A model generated the notes under the pieces. That model searched no databases and had not been told where the DNA came from. It saw only the letters and a list, made by a program, of their open reading frames with translations. Both the position numbers and the translations under genes were made by a program. From DASTQL01 sp035462375 (lineage in GTDB: Bacteria > Actinomycetota > Actinomycetes > Jiangellales > Jiangellaceae), in the NCBI GenBank assembly GCA_035462375.1, contig DATHUJ010000014.1:1-30180 (forward strand): a stretch of DNA of 30,180 bases, given 5' to 3'. Below, one piece after another: positions 22,300 through 30,180 of the stretch; the stretch's first letter is position 1; each line of letters opens with the position of its first letter.

Positions 22300-23445
22300 A
22301 TGGACGAGCACCGACTCCGGGCTCTCACTCCGGCGGTGATCGGGGTCCTCGTCCGCCGCGGAGCCGACTTCGCGGCGGCCGAGGATGCCGTCCAGGACGC
22401 CCTGGTCGAGGCGGTGCGCCTGTGGGGGAGCGAACCGCCGCGTGACCCGAAGGGCTGGCTGGTCACCGTGGCCTGGCGCAAGTTCCTCGACGCCGCCCGC
22501 GCCGACACCTCCCGCCGCAGACGTGAGGAGCTGGTCGAGGAGCAGCCGGCACCCGGTCCCGGGACCTCGGTGGACGACACCTTGCAGCTGTACTTCCTGT
22601 GCGCCCACCCGTCCCTGACGCCACCGTCGGCGGTCGCCCTCACCCTGCGGGCCGTCGGCGGTCTGACCACACGTCAGATCGCGCACGCCTACCTGGTGCC
22701 GGAGGCGACCATGGCCCAGCGGATCAGCAGGGCCAAGCGGACCGTCTCGGAGGTCCGGTTCGACCAGCCCGGCGACGTCGCCACGGTGTTGCGCGTCCTG
22801 TACCTCGTCTTCAACGAGGGCTACTCGGGCGACCTCGACCTGGCCGCGGAGGCCATCCGGCTGGCCCGCCAGCTGGCAGCCGTGATCGACCACGAGGAGG
22901 TCGCCGGGCTCCTCGCCCTGATGCTGCTCCACCAGGCCCGGCGCTCCGCCCGCACCCGTCCCGATGGGAGTCTTGTGCCGCTCGCCCAGCAGGACCGCAG
23001 CCTCTGGGACACCCGGCTGATCGCCGAGGGCGTCCAGATCCTGCAATCAGCCCTCGCCCGGGAGAGGATCGGCGAGTTCCAGGCCCAGGCAGCGATCGCG
23101 GCTCTGCACGCCGACGCCCGGACGGCCGAGGAGACCGACTGGACCCAGATCGTCGGGTGGTACGACGAGCTGGTGCGGCTCACCGACAGCCCGGTCGTCC
23201 GTCTCAACCGTGCCGTGGCCGTCGGCGAGGCCGACGGCCCGCGGGCAGGCCTGGCCGCCTTGGCGGAGCTCGACCCGACCTTGCCGCGCCATGCCGCGGT
23301 CGCTGCCTACCTGCACGAGCGGGACGGGGGCGTGGCGACCGCCGCACGCCTCTACGCCGAAGCCGCCAGGCAGGCGTCCAACCTCCAAGAACGCGACCAC
23401 CTCACCCGACAGGCGGCACGGCTCAACACCGGCCGTCACGGATGA
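22300..23445 (+). CDS. ECF42-type RNA polymerase sigma factor with C-terminal extension (DUF6596)
   Basis: 381 aa from ATG 22300. Region sigma2 is at about residues 10-70 (ALTPAVIGVLVRRGADFAAA, EDAVQDALVEAVRLWG, PKGWLVTVAWRKFLDAAR). Region sigma4 is at about 105-160 (VALTLRAVGGLTTRQIAHAY, LVPEATMAQRISRAKRTV). A long C-terminal part follows (about 165-381), starting VLRVLYLVFNEGYSGD and running through TPR-like helices (VRLNRAVAVGEADGPRAGLA; LHERDGGVATAARLYAEAAR). This extension is the hallmark of ECF42 and is needed for activity in studied members. No anti-sigma gene is present, as expected for the group. It is translationally close to the DGPF gene. Confidence 0.94.
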   Translation: MDEHRLRALTPAVIGVLVRRGADFAAAEDAVQDALVEAVRLWGSEPPRDPKGWLVTVAWRKFLDAARADTSRRRREELVEEQPAPGPGTSVDDTLQLYFLCAHPSLTPPSAVALTLRAVGGLTTRQIAHAYLVPEATMAQRISRAKRTVSEVRFDQPGDVATVLRVLYLVFNEGYSGDLDLAAEAIRLARQLAAVIDHEEVAGLLALMLLHQARRSARTRPDGSLVPLAQQDRSLWDTRLIAEGVQILQSALARERIGEFQAQAAIAALHADARTAEETDWTQIVGWYDELVRLTDSPVVRLNRAVAVGEADGPRAGLAALAELDPTLPRHAAVAAYLHERDGGVATAARLYAEAARQASNLQERDHLTRQAARLNTGRHG

Positions 23446-23544
23446 CCACCGTCGGGGAGATACCGCCGCTCAACGCGCAGTATCAGAGGCGAGGACGCGT
23501 CGCTGGTCCATAACGCCCGCGGCCAGGGACGCGGTGCACCGAAC

Positions 23545-24238
23545 TCGCGAACGTCCGCTCATGCCGCCATGGTCGCGGTGGTCACCGAAGACGGTCAGGT
23601 GCCGGCCAACCGGAACGTGCCCAACGGGGTGCAGCCGATCCTAAAGGTGATCGGCGACCTGCCAACCGGGACCCCGGTGGCGTTCGAGGCCGCCTACCGC
23701 TGGGGCTGGCTGGTCGAGCTGCTGGAGGACTACGGGTTCGCGCCGCACCTGGTGCACCCGCTGCGGTGACGGCGATCGCCTCGGCCCGGTTGGAGAAGAC
23801 AAGGTCGACGCGGCGACTCTGGCCCAGCTGCAGCGAGCCGACCTGCTGCCCGAAGCGTGGATCGCGCCGCCGCAGGTTCGTCAGCTGCGGGCGCTGCTGC
23901 GGCACCGGGGTCGCCCCGGTCCGGCTGTGCACCGGCTGCGCAACCGGATCCACGCGGTCGCCGACCACGGCCACGACCGACCCGACGCCTTATGGACCGG
24001 CGCCTACTGGACCGGGCCGGGACGGGCCTGGCATTCCGGGCTGCCCCTACCGGCAGTATCCCGGCAGATCGTCGCCGACAGCCTCGCGGTCATCGACGCC
24101 ATCGCCCCCACCATCGAGCAACTGGACCGCGAGGTGCACGCGAGGGCGAAGCCCCACCCGCGGGTCAAGGTGTTGACCGCCCTGCCAGGTGTTGGTGAGT
24201 TCACCGCGCTGGTGTGGCACGCTCGATCCTGCAGCATG
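23545..24238 (+). pseudogene. Degraded IS110-family transposase
   Basis: Three frames join to one IS110-type protein. The first is MVAVVTEDGQVPANRNVPNG, then EAAYRWGWLVELLEDYG and HPLR, where a base is lost near 23768. A second piece, AIASARL, ends in another shift near 23797. The third runs KVDAATLAQLQRADLLPEAW, IAPPQVRQLRALLRHR, damaged again near 23910, and continues to DALWTGAYWTGPGRAW, then LPLPAVSRQIVADSLAVIDA and RVKVLTALPGVGEFTALV. DEDD-domain residues and the LPGVG motif of the C-terminal domain are visible. The beginning of the DEDD domain and the end of the Tnp domain (with the Ser motif) are missing, so it is inactive. No terminal sequences were identified. Confidence 0.85.
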
Positions 24239-24287
24239 AGCCGGCCCCAAGCCGAAACGGCTTCGCCCGGGTCGCCACGCTCGGGTG

Positions 24288-24657
24288 CCTGCTAGTCCCG
24301 TTGCCGCCCGCCGTCGGGCGGGCGATCGACCGCGCCGTGGACGGGCGTGCCCACGAGCCGGTGTTGCGCAACCGGCGCGGCGGACGGATGGACCGTCATA
24401 CCGCCACCCGCCGGCTGGCGCATCTTACCGACCAAGCCGCGGCTACCGCGGATGCATCACATGCTCCGGCGGACCTTCGTCACCACCATGCTCGACGCCG
24501 GAGTCGACCTGCGTGACGTGCAGATCGCCGCCCGCCACGGCGACCCCCCACCACCACGCGCTACGACCGGGCCCGCAAGAATCTCGACCGGCACCCCAAC
24601 TACGTCCTCGCCGCCTACATGGCCTCCGGCCCTTACGCCGCTGATCTGCCGAGATGA
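24288..24657 (+). pseudogene. C-terminal remnant of a tyrosine recombinase/integrase, frameshifted
   Basis: Three frames are needed. VPLPPAVGRAIDRAVDGRAH leads to VLRNRRGGRMDRHTATRRLA, then a shift before HHMLRRTFVTTMLDAGVDLR (the HxLRR active-site box), DVQIAARHGDP, and another shift to RYDRARKNLDRHPNYVLAAY, MASGPYAADLPR and TGA at 24655-24657. The Tyr in RYDR is at the nucleophile position and the H-x-x-R box is intact, but the N-terminal half, including the first catalytic Arg, is missing. It follows the IS110 remnant within about 50 nt. The two elements probably met by insertion and deletion. No att site could be defined. Confidence 0.85.
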
Positions 24658-24744
24658 GCGAGCGCCCGGCGCGAGCCAAGGATGCCGTTGGCGTACACGA
24701 ACGACACCCAAGCGCGCGTCACTCCGCCCACCAAGACGCCGACC

Positions 24745-25602
24745 TCACGGAAGGCGAAGCATCATTGACCGAGCTGGCTGCTGCGCTGGCGAGAAGAACT
24801 CGGCGAGTGCTTCAGCGAGGGCATGGGGATGGGTCAGGGGGGCGGCATGCCCGGCGCCAGGGATCACTCGTATCCGTGCGTTGGGGACGTGGTCGGCTAC
24901 GTGCCGCGCGCTGGCGATGAGGAAGGGCTTGGTGGCCGATCCGTGCAGCACCAGCACCGGGGCTGAGATTGCGCCGAGCACGGCCGGATCATCAGGCATG
25001 GGGCCTTTGTACTCCATCATTTGCTGGAAGACGTTGAGCAGGTTCGGGACGTAGCGTCCCGCGGCCTCGAAGTAGCCGGCGTCCTCGGCCACGGCGATGT
25101 CTACGTCTATGAGGGGATAGTCAGCGAACGCGCGCATCGCAGCCGTCAGGTTGCCTTCGTCGGCCAGCTCGCCGGCGCGGGCGACAGCCTCGCCGAGAGC
25201 CGCTTGCTCCTGGTCGTTCATCAGGCCGTTCGCCACTGGCTCAAAGGTGGCCACCGCGTCCACCGTGTCCGACTGCGCCGCCATCGCGAGGGCCCAGTTG
25301 GCGCCACCGGACCAACCCACCAGTCCGGTCGGTTCACCGATGCTGTCGACGTAGGCGAGGAAGTCGTCGATCAGCCGGCCGAGGCTGAGGTCGGGGTGAT
25401 CGCCGCTCAGGCCACGGCCCCGCATGCTCGGCAGGTGGCAGGTGAACCGGTCGGTCAGGTGCGGCAGCAACGCCTGCCAGTCGAGGTCCCCATCGCCGAT
25501 GATCCCTTGCAGGAACACCAGTGGCGGCCCCTGGCCGTGCACGGTCCCAACGATGGTGACGCCGTCGGCTGTGGTCACGTAGTGGGTGCGTTGGGTGCCC
25601 AT
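24745..25602 (-). CDS. Alpha/beta-fold hydrolase
   Basis: 285 aa from ATG 25602, with AGGGAG about 9 nt upstream; the frame is open further but without similarity. It begins MGTQRTHYVTTADGVTIVGT, then PPLVFLQGIIGDGDLDWQAL (oxyanion), FTCHLPSMRGRGLSGDHPD, and the nucleophile elbow GLVGWSGGANWALAMAA (G-W-S-G-G). The acid strand is APVLVLHGSATKPFLIASA, in which the usual Asp is replaced by Ala/Thr residues, and the catalytic His is in VIPGAGHAAPLTHPHAL. The cap domain spans about 130-200. The unusual acid position should be checked by alignment. The gene follows the NB-ARC/LuxR regulator on the same strand after 103 nt and is probably its target or operon partner. Confidence 0.88.
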   Translation of the reverse strand: MGTQRTHYVTTADGVTIVGTVHGQGPPLVFLQGIIGDGDLDWQALLPHLTDRFTCHLPSMRGRGLSGDHPDLSLGRLIDDFLAYVDSIGEPTGLVGWSGGANWALAMAAQSDTVDAVATFEPVANGLMNDQEQAALGEAVARAGELADEGNLTAAMRAFADYPLIDVDIAVAEDAGYFEAAGRYVPNLLNVFQQMMEYKGPMPDDPAVLGAISAPVLVLHGSATKPFLIASARHVADHVPNARIRVIPGAGHAAPLTHPHALAEALAEFFSPAQQPARSMMLRLP

Positions 25603-25705
25603 GTGTGCTCTCCCTGCGTCTCGTGCGGTCATGCCGGAAACGATGACGCCGACGACGTCGTCGAACGTCACCCGACCGGGTACGTTTCGGCGACCAGGGG
25701 TGGTA

Positions 25706-28477
25706 CTACAGGTCGCGACGGGCAACCTGCGCGGCGAGAGCGGCACGTCCGTCGACGCCCACCTTGCCGTAGACGTGGGACAGGTGCTTCTTGACCGTGT
25801 TGACGGAGATGAATAGGCGTCGACCGATCTCGGCGTTGGTGTGGCCGTCGGCGACCAACCGCACGACGTCGCGTTCGACGGGGGTCAGTGACGCCCAGCC
25901 GACCAGCGGGCGTCCGCGTTCGCCCCGCCCGCGGCGGGCGTAGGCGACCGCGTCGGCCAACGACAGCTCGTCACCCGCGTCCCAGCATGCAGTCGCGTCG
26001 CTGGGGTCCAGCGCGGCTTGTGCCGTGGTGCGGGCACGATCGAAGCGGTCGGCCTGACCCGGGAGGCGGGCAATGCCCGCGTCGGTGTGGAACCGTTGCG
26101 ACGCGGCGAGCAGGCGAAGCGATCGCTCGGCCTCGCCGAGAATCACGGCCAGGTCAGCGATCGTCTCCAGTGTCGCGGCGGCCCCCACCCGGTCGCCGTA
26201 GTCGTCGAGCACATCCAGGCCGTCATGCGCCAGCTCCCACGACTTGACGAGGTCCTCGTCCTCCTTGGCCAGCTCCGCGAGGCCGAGCAACGACCGACCC
26301 AGCGACCACGGGAGCCGTGGGTTGGTCGACAGTGCGCGGCTGGCCTCCATATGTGCTCGCGCCTCGTCGTCGCGGTCGCCGACGTGTGCGAGCACGCCCA
26401 GCAACCACTCGCCGATGGGCTCGTCCCAGCGGCTGCCGCTGCCACGGCCGATCCGCACGATCTCCGCAGCCGTGGCCCGAGCGGTTTCTAGATCGCCGGA
26501 TGCGTAGGCGGACAACGCGAACCAGGGACGGAGGAACATGTCGTAGTGGGTCTTCAGACCAGGTCTTCGCAGGACCGCCTGCGCCTGGGACAGCCAGTCC
26601 CGCGCCCGATCGTGATCGCCTTGCAGCACGGCTGTCGCTCCCAGGCCGGTGAGCCCGGTCGCCTCCCAACTGGGACGTCCGATCTGGCGGGCGAGCTCGA
26701 CGGCACGACCGGCGTGGTGGCGTGTCCGGTCGAGCTGCCCGGAGAACACCGGCCACAATCCGAGGCATGCGTGGGCGGCGGGCAGATGGAAGGCGACCTC
26801 GGCGGTTTCGGAGACCTCGATCGCCTGCTCGAGCAGGCGGCGCCCGGCGTCGATCGTGCGCGTGCGAAGCCGCGTCCAACCGTCGAGCGCCAGGACGTAG
26901 GAGTGGGTCGCGGCATCGCCGCACTGCTCGGCGTGTTGGACTGATTCCTCGATGTCGGCGTCCACCTGCTCGTTGGTCGACAACCCCGACGTCGCCCCCG
27001 CCTGCGCCCGAACGCTCAGACTGAGCGCGATCGCACTGCCCGCCTCAGCGGCGCGTCCCGCGGCGAGCGCCTGGCTCGACGACCGGTAGGCGCTGGCCGG
27101 TTCACCGTCGCGGAGGGCCAGGAGCGCCGCGGTGGTCAGCCCCCGCACGCGTTCATCATCTCGGGCGCCCGGGCCTTCAACCGCCTCGTGCAGCCGCCGA
27201 CGCAGCTCCCGGGACAGGCCACGCTCGAACCAGAAGCGGTCGATCGGCTCGGTGAGGTCCACCAGCGCTTGCAGGTCTCCGGCCTCCGCCGCCCAGTCCA
27301 TCGCGGCGCGCAGGTCGTCGAGGTCGGCCGCGAGCCGTGCCATCCAGGGCTCAGGCTGGCTACCGGTGAGACCTGCGTGGGCCCGCCCTGCCAGCCGGAC
27401 GTGGAACGCGAGATGGCGATCGCGCGCTTGGGCGGGATCGTCCAGGTCGGCCAGCCGCTGTCGGGCATACATCCGGATCGTCTCCAGCAGCCGGTACCGG
27501 GCCCTACCGTGGCGCTCGACGACCTCCAGCAGTGACTGCTCGACCAGACCAGCGATCAGGTCGAGCACGTCGTCGCCGTCGATGCCGCGCCCACCCGCCA
27601 CCGCCTCCGCGGCGTCGATCTCGAACGACCCGGCGAACACCGAGAGCCTCGCCAACGCCAACCGCTGCGCGTCGTCGAGCAGCTGGTAGCTCCAGTCCAG
27701 CGACGCCTCCAGCGTGCGCTGGCGCGCCGGCGCCCCCCGCAGGCCGCCGGTGAGCAGCCTGAACCGGTCCGACAACCCGGCCGCTATCTGGCCCGGCGAC
27801 AGCACCCGCACCCGCGCCGCCGCCAGCTCGATCGCCAACGGGATCCCATCCAGACGCCGACAGATCTCGGCCACGGCCGAAGCGTTGTCTTCACCGATCC
27901 GAAAGTCCGCGGCCACCTGCCGGGCCCGCACCTCGAACAGCCGCGCCGCGTCGGCTGCGGCGACCCTGCTGGCGGACCTCGCGTCGGGGTCGGGAACCGG
28001 CAGCGGGGCAACCCCGAACGTCGCCTCACCCTCGACGGCCAGCGGCACGCGGCTGGTGGCCAGCACGTGCAGCTGCGGACACGCCGACGACAACCCGGCG
28101 ACCAGCTCTGCGCACGTCTCCACCACGTGCTCGCAGTTGTCGAGCACCACGAGCAGCCGCCGGGTACGAAGGTGCTCGGCGAGCGCGTCGGGCAGCGCCT
28201 GGTCGGGTCGCTCGCGGACGCCCACCACCCCACCAACGGCCGCAGCGACCATCCCGGCGTCGCTCACCCCTTGCAGGTTCACCCAGCAGGCCCTATCGGG
28301 AAACCGCGACGCCACGTCACCGACGACCACCACCGCTAGCCGCGTCTTGCCGCAGCCACCCGGACCGGTCAACGTCACCACCCGGGCATCCGCGACCAGG
28401 TCGGCTACCGTCGTACGTTCACGCTCGCGGCCGACAAACGCCGCGAGACCAACCGGCAGCCCGCTCTGCATCTCCAT
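25706..28477 (-). CDS. Large NB-ARC ATPase / TPR / LuxR-HTH transcriptional regulator
   Basis: 923 aa from ATG 28477, with CAGGGTGAA upstream; the longer frame to 28621 lacks a ribosome site. The N-terminal VGRERE box leads into the ATPase: Walker A GPGGCGKT (residues 38-45), Walker B RRLLVVLDNCEHV (about 107), a sensor LHVLATSRVPLAVEGE, and the GLPL-like GIPLAIELAAARV. The winged helix of the NB-ARC module and a long TPR-like region (about 400-820) follow. The C-terminal LuxR HTH is SLTPVERDVVRLVADGHTNA, then EIGRRLFISVNTVKKHLSHV. This matches the BTAD-less SARP/AfsR-like LuxR class. It probably controls the hydrolase gene directly downstream; the signal is unknown. Confidence 0.93.
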   Translation of the reverse strand: MEMQSGLPVGLAAFVGRERERTTVADLVADARVVTLTGPGGCGKTRLAVVVVGDVASRFPDRACWVNLQGVSDAGMVAAAVGGVVGVRERPDQALPDALAEHLRTRRLLVVLDNCEHVVETCAELVAGLSSACPQLHVLATSRVPLAVEGEATFGVAPLPVPDPDARSASRVAAADAARLFEVRARQVAADFRIGEDNASAVAEICRRLDGIPLAIELAAARVRVLSPGQIAAGLSDRFRLLTGGLRGAPARQRTLEASLDWSYQLLDDAQRLALARLSVFAGSFEIDAAEAVAGGRGIDGDDVLDLIAGLVEQSLLEVVERHGRARYRLLETIRMYARQRLADLDDPAQARDRHLAFHVRLAGRAHAGLTGSQPEPWMARLAADLDDLRAAMDWAAEAGDLQALVDLTEPIDRFWFERGLSRELRRRLHEAVEGPGARDDERVRGLTTAALLALRDGEPASAYRSSSQALAAGRAAEAGSAIALSLSVRAQAGATSGLSTNEQVDADIEESVQHAEQCGDAATHSYVLALDGWTRLRTRTIDAGRRLLEQAIEVSETAEVAFHLPAAHACLGLWPVFSGQLDRTRHHAGRAVELARQIGRPSWEATGLTGLGATAVLQGDHDRARDWLSQAQAVLRRPGLKTHYDMFLRPWFALSAYASGDLETARATAAEIVRIGRGSGSRWDEPIGEWLLGVLAHVGDRDDEARAHMEASRALSTNPRLPWSLGRSLLGLAELAKEDEDLVKSWELAHDGLDVLDDYGDRVGAAATLETIADLAVILGEAERSLRLLAASQRFHTDAGIARLPGQADRFDRARTTAQAALDPSDATACWDAGDELSLADAVAYARRGRGERGRPLVGWASLTPVERDVVRLVADGHTNAEIGRRLFISVNTVKKHLSHVYGKVGVDGRAALAAQVARRDL

Positions 28478-28722
28478 GAACTTCACCCTGCCCCGATCGT
28501 ACGAGCGCCCGCAGCAATGCGCCCCTGCACTCCCGCGGAGGGCAAGTCCGGTAACGAGGCCGCGATGTCGCGTCTGCGAATTGACCGCAACCGCCGGCGG
28601 CTGGATCGCATGGATCTTCATGACGATCTCGGCAATGGTTGCTTCAACGCTGCTCTTCTTGTGTCAGGAGACAGCGATGTTCCAGAGGCGAGTCGTCCGC
28701 CATCCCTCATAGCATGTCCGCC

Positions 28723-29253
28723 ATGGCTACCCACTGGACCTTGGGCCGTGATGCCAACGATCAGCACACGCTGGCAGACTTCTGGGCGAGGGCACTCGGC
28801 TACGTTCCGGAGCCGGGCTACGACGATCCCGATGGCGCATCCGTCATCGATCCCCAGAGGCAGGCGCCTGCGACTGGGTGGCTGCGCGTGCCTGAGGGGA
28901 AGACAGCGAAGGCCAGCACGAACAACGGATGGAGATCCGGGCGACACTCGAGGCCGTTACCGCACTCGATGGGCCTCTGGTCGTGGTGGGCGACTCGACA
29001 TACGTCGTCAACGGCTTCCGCGACCGGTGGTGGGCTGGGTGGATGCGCGGTTGGATGAACTCGCAGAAGCCCGTCCGTCGCCAATCGCGATCTATGGGAG
29101 CCGCTCGTGCAGGCTGTGAACAAGCGGGGTGATGTGGCCTTCCGGTGGGTCAAAGGGCACTCAGGCGACGAGATGAACGACTTTGCCGATCAGGCCGCCG
29201 CGGCGGCCAGCCTTGGCACAAGAGTCAACGCCGCTCCACGTCCGAAGCCGTAG
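28723..29253 (+). pseudogene. Chimeric pseudogene: VOC protein N-terminus fused to RNase HI C-terminus
   Basis: From ATG 28723 the frame encodes the start of a VOC/glyoxalase-like protein (MATHWTLGRDANDQHTLADF, WARALGYVPEPGYDDPDGAS, GWLRVPEGKTAK). After codon 28909-28911 the sequence switches to RNase HI: ASTNNG, then one base is lost at about 28927 and the frame continues MEIRATLEAVTALDGPLVVV, GDSTYVVNGFRDRWWAGW and MNSQK. At 29071-29079 a duplicated CCGT (CCGTCCGTC) shifts the frame, restored as DLWEPLVQAVNKRGDVAFRW, VKGHSGDEMNDFADQAA, ending with TAG 29251-29253. The E and D active-site residues (NN..ME, GDS) and the terminal GHSGDEMND are recognisable. Both parents are incomplete, so neither is functional. 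Confidence 0.85.
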
Positions 29254-29431
29254 GACACCACCCGCGCCATACCGACGCGAGGGCCTTTGTCTCATCGCGA
29301 CGTTGTCAGGCAGCCTCGACCGCACTCACCTTTCCGCGACCGGTGCGCTCCGTCCTCAAGCTCTGCAGTCGCTACTGGCCATGGGTCCGGCTGGCTGGGC
29401 GCCCGGGCAGTCGCAGCCACTCCGCCAAGTG

Positions 29432-30180
29432 TCACTCCTCGGCAAGGTAAGGATCGGCCCAGGCGCTGATGATGCGGGCCGCCCGCTTGGCCTGGTTGCG
29501 GCCCGTGAGCAGATGGTCGGCCCCCTCCAGCGACACGAAACTGCGCGGGTGCCGCGCCGCCCGGAAGATCTCGCTCGCGTTCGCGATACCCACCGTGTTG
29601 TCGGTTGGGGAGTGCATCACCAGCAGCGCCCGGCGCAGCGTTCGGATCTGCTCGCGCAGGTCCGCCGCGCGCACGTCCTCGATGAAGTGCCGCCGCAGGG
29701 TGAGTGCCTTGCCACCGACAAGGAAGGGCGCCTCGCCGTCGGCGAGGATCCTATCTACCAGTGCGTCGTAAATGTGCTCGACGTGACCGGGGTCGTACGG
29801 CGCGCCGACGCTCGCGACAGCACGCACTGAGTCGACCTCGTGGGCCGCGGCGATGACCGCCGCCCCGCCGAAGGAGTGACCCACCAGGAGCCGCACCCGC
29901 CGGCCGGAGTCGTTCATGAAACGTACGGCCTGCGCGGTGTCGGCGATCTTGTGCGAGAAGGACCCGTCGCCCCAGTCGCCTTCCGAGTTGCCGAGCCCGA
30001 GGTTGTCGAAGCGCAGCATCCCGATGTCCTCGGCGGCCAACTGCTTGCAGATCCGGCTCGCTGCGGGGCTGTCCTTGCCCAGCGTGAAGCCGTGGGAGAA
30101 CACGCCCCAGCCCCGCGGCGGGCCCTCGGGGAGGTCGATGAGACCAGCCAGCCTGGGTCCGCTCGTGCTGGGGAACCAGG
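29432..30180 (-). CDS. Alpha/beta hydrolase, C-terminal part (5' end outside window)
   Basis: About 249 residues are visible; the frame stays open to the window edge. It begins WFPSTSGPRLAGLIDLPEGP, then FSHGFTLGKDSPAASRICKQ (oxyanion HGF), LRFDNLGLGNSEGDWGDGSF, the nucleophile RLLVGHSFGGAAVIAA (G-H-S-F-G), VRAVASVGAPYDPGHVEHIY, the acid strand ALLVMHSPTDNTVGIANASE and the His in SLEGADHLLTGRNQAKRAAR. It resembles the hydrolase half of bifunctional hydrolase/OsmC proteins, but it stops after WADPYLAEE, so no OsmC domain is attached. It converges on the RNase HI remnant. Confidence 0.9.
   Translation of the reverse strand, partial: WFPSTSGPRLAGLIDLPEGPPRGWGVFSHGFTLGKDSPAASRICKQLAAEDIGMLRFDNLGLGNSEGDWGDGSFSHKIADTAQAVRFMNDSGRRVRLLVGHSFGGAAVIAAAHEVDSVRAVASVGAPYDPGHVEHIYDALVDRILADGEAPFLVGGKALTLRRHFIEDVRAADLREQIRTLRRALLVMHSPTDNTVGIANASEIFRAARHPRSFVSLEGADHLLTGRNQAKRAARIISAWADPYLAEE

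Noticed and set aside
29254..29431. Small gene after the RNase HI remnant
   Set aside because: No frame with a ribosome site, domain or codon pattern was found. It is a short convergent gap.

Overview
The window is about 70% GC or higher, uses many GTG and TTG starts, and carries families typical of high-GC Gram-positive bacteria: an LCP cell-wall ligase, paired GAF-ANTAR regulators, an MMPL exporter, a DGPF/ECF sigma pair and a LigD-type ligase. It looks like chromosomal DNA of an actinomycete, and several proteins resemble Nocardioidaceae homologues. The genus is inference from family resemblance only.

Layout. 1-2671: the end of a probable M14 peptidase with a strong terminator, then gene debris (a LuxR-type remnant joined to an alpha/beta-hydrolase remnant), an intact 80-aa conserved protein and tRNA-Ser(GCU). 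2738-5884: a phosphoribosyltransferase, an LCP protein and a 5'-truncated ScyD/ScyE-like gene with a hairpin. 6005-9494: a small membrane protein, then an MMPL exporter divergent from its likely TetR repressor across a palindromic operator/promoter. 9530-12367: a spermidine-synthase-like protein and an APH-like kinase on the minus strand, divergent from a stand-alone LigD-type DNA ligase. 12429-14286: an alpha/beta hydrolase and a TetR regulator as a self-contained operon behind an AT-rich palindrome, then a VOC protein. 14420-17603: pyruvate formate-lyase and its radical-SAM activase, separated by a 17-bp tandem repeat that appears to have grown out of the 3' end of pflB. 17666-21278 (minus strand): an SRPBCC protein, a fatty-acid desaturase and two overlapping GAF-ANTAR genes. 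21411-23445 (plus strand): a LapA-like membrane protein and a DGPF/YCII protein plus ECF42-type sigma operon. 23545-24657: scars of an IS110 transposase and a tyrosine recombinase. 24745-28477 (minus strand): an alpha/beta hydrolase behind a large NB-ARC/LuxR regulator. 28723-29253: a VOC/RNase HI chimeric pseudogene. 29432-end: an alpha/beta hydrolase running off the window.

The coherent functional units are PFL/PFL-activase (anaerobic pyruvate cleavage), MMPL/TetR, hydrolase/TetR, DGPF/sigma and GAF-ANTAR/GAF-ANTAR. I did not find a convincing new defence, secretion or biosynthetic system. The unusual points are the repeat born from the pflB stop region, two well-placed operators, an ECF42-like promoter match, and an unusually high number of truncated or fused gene remnants.
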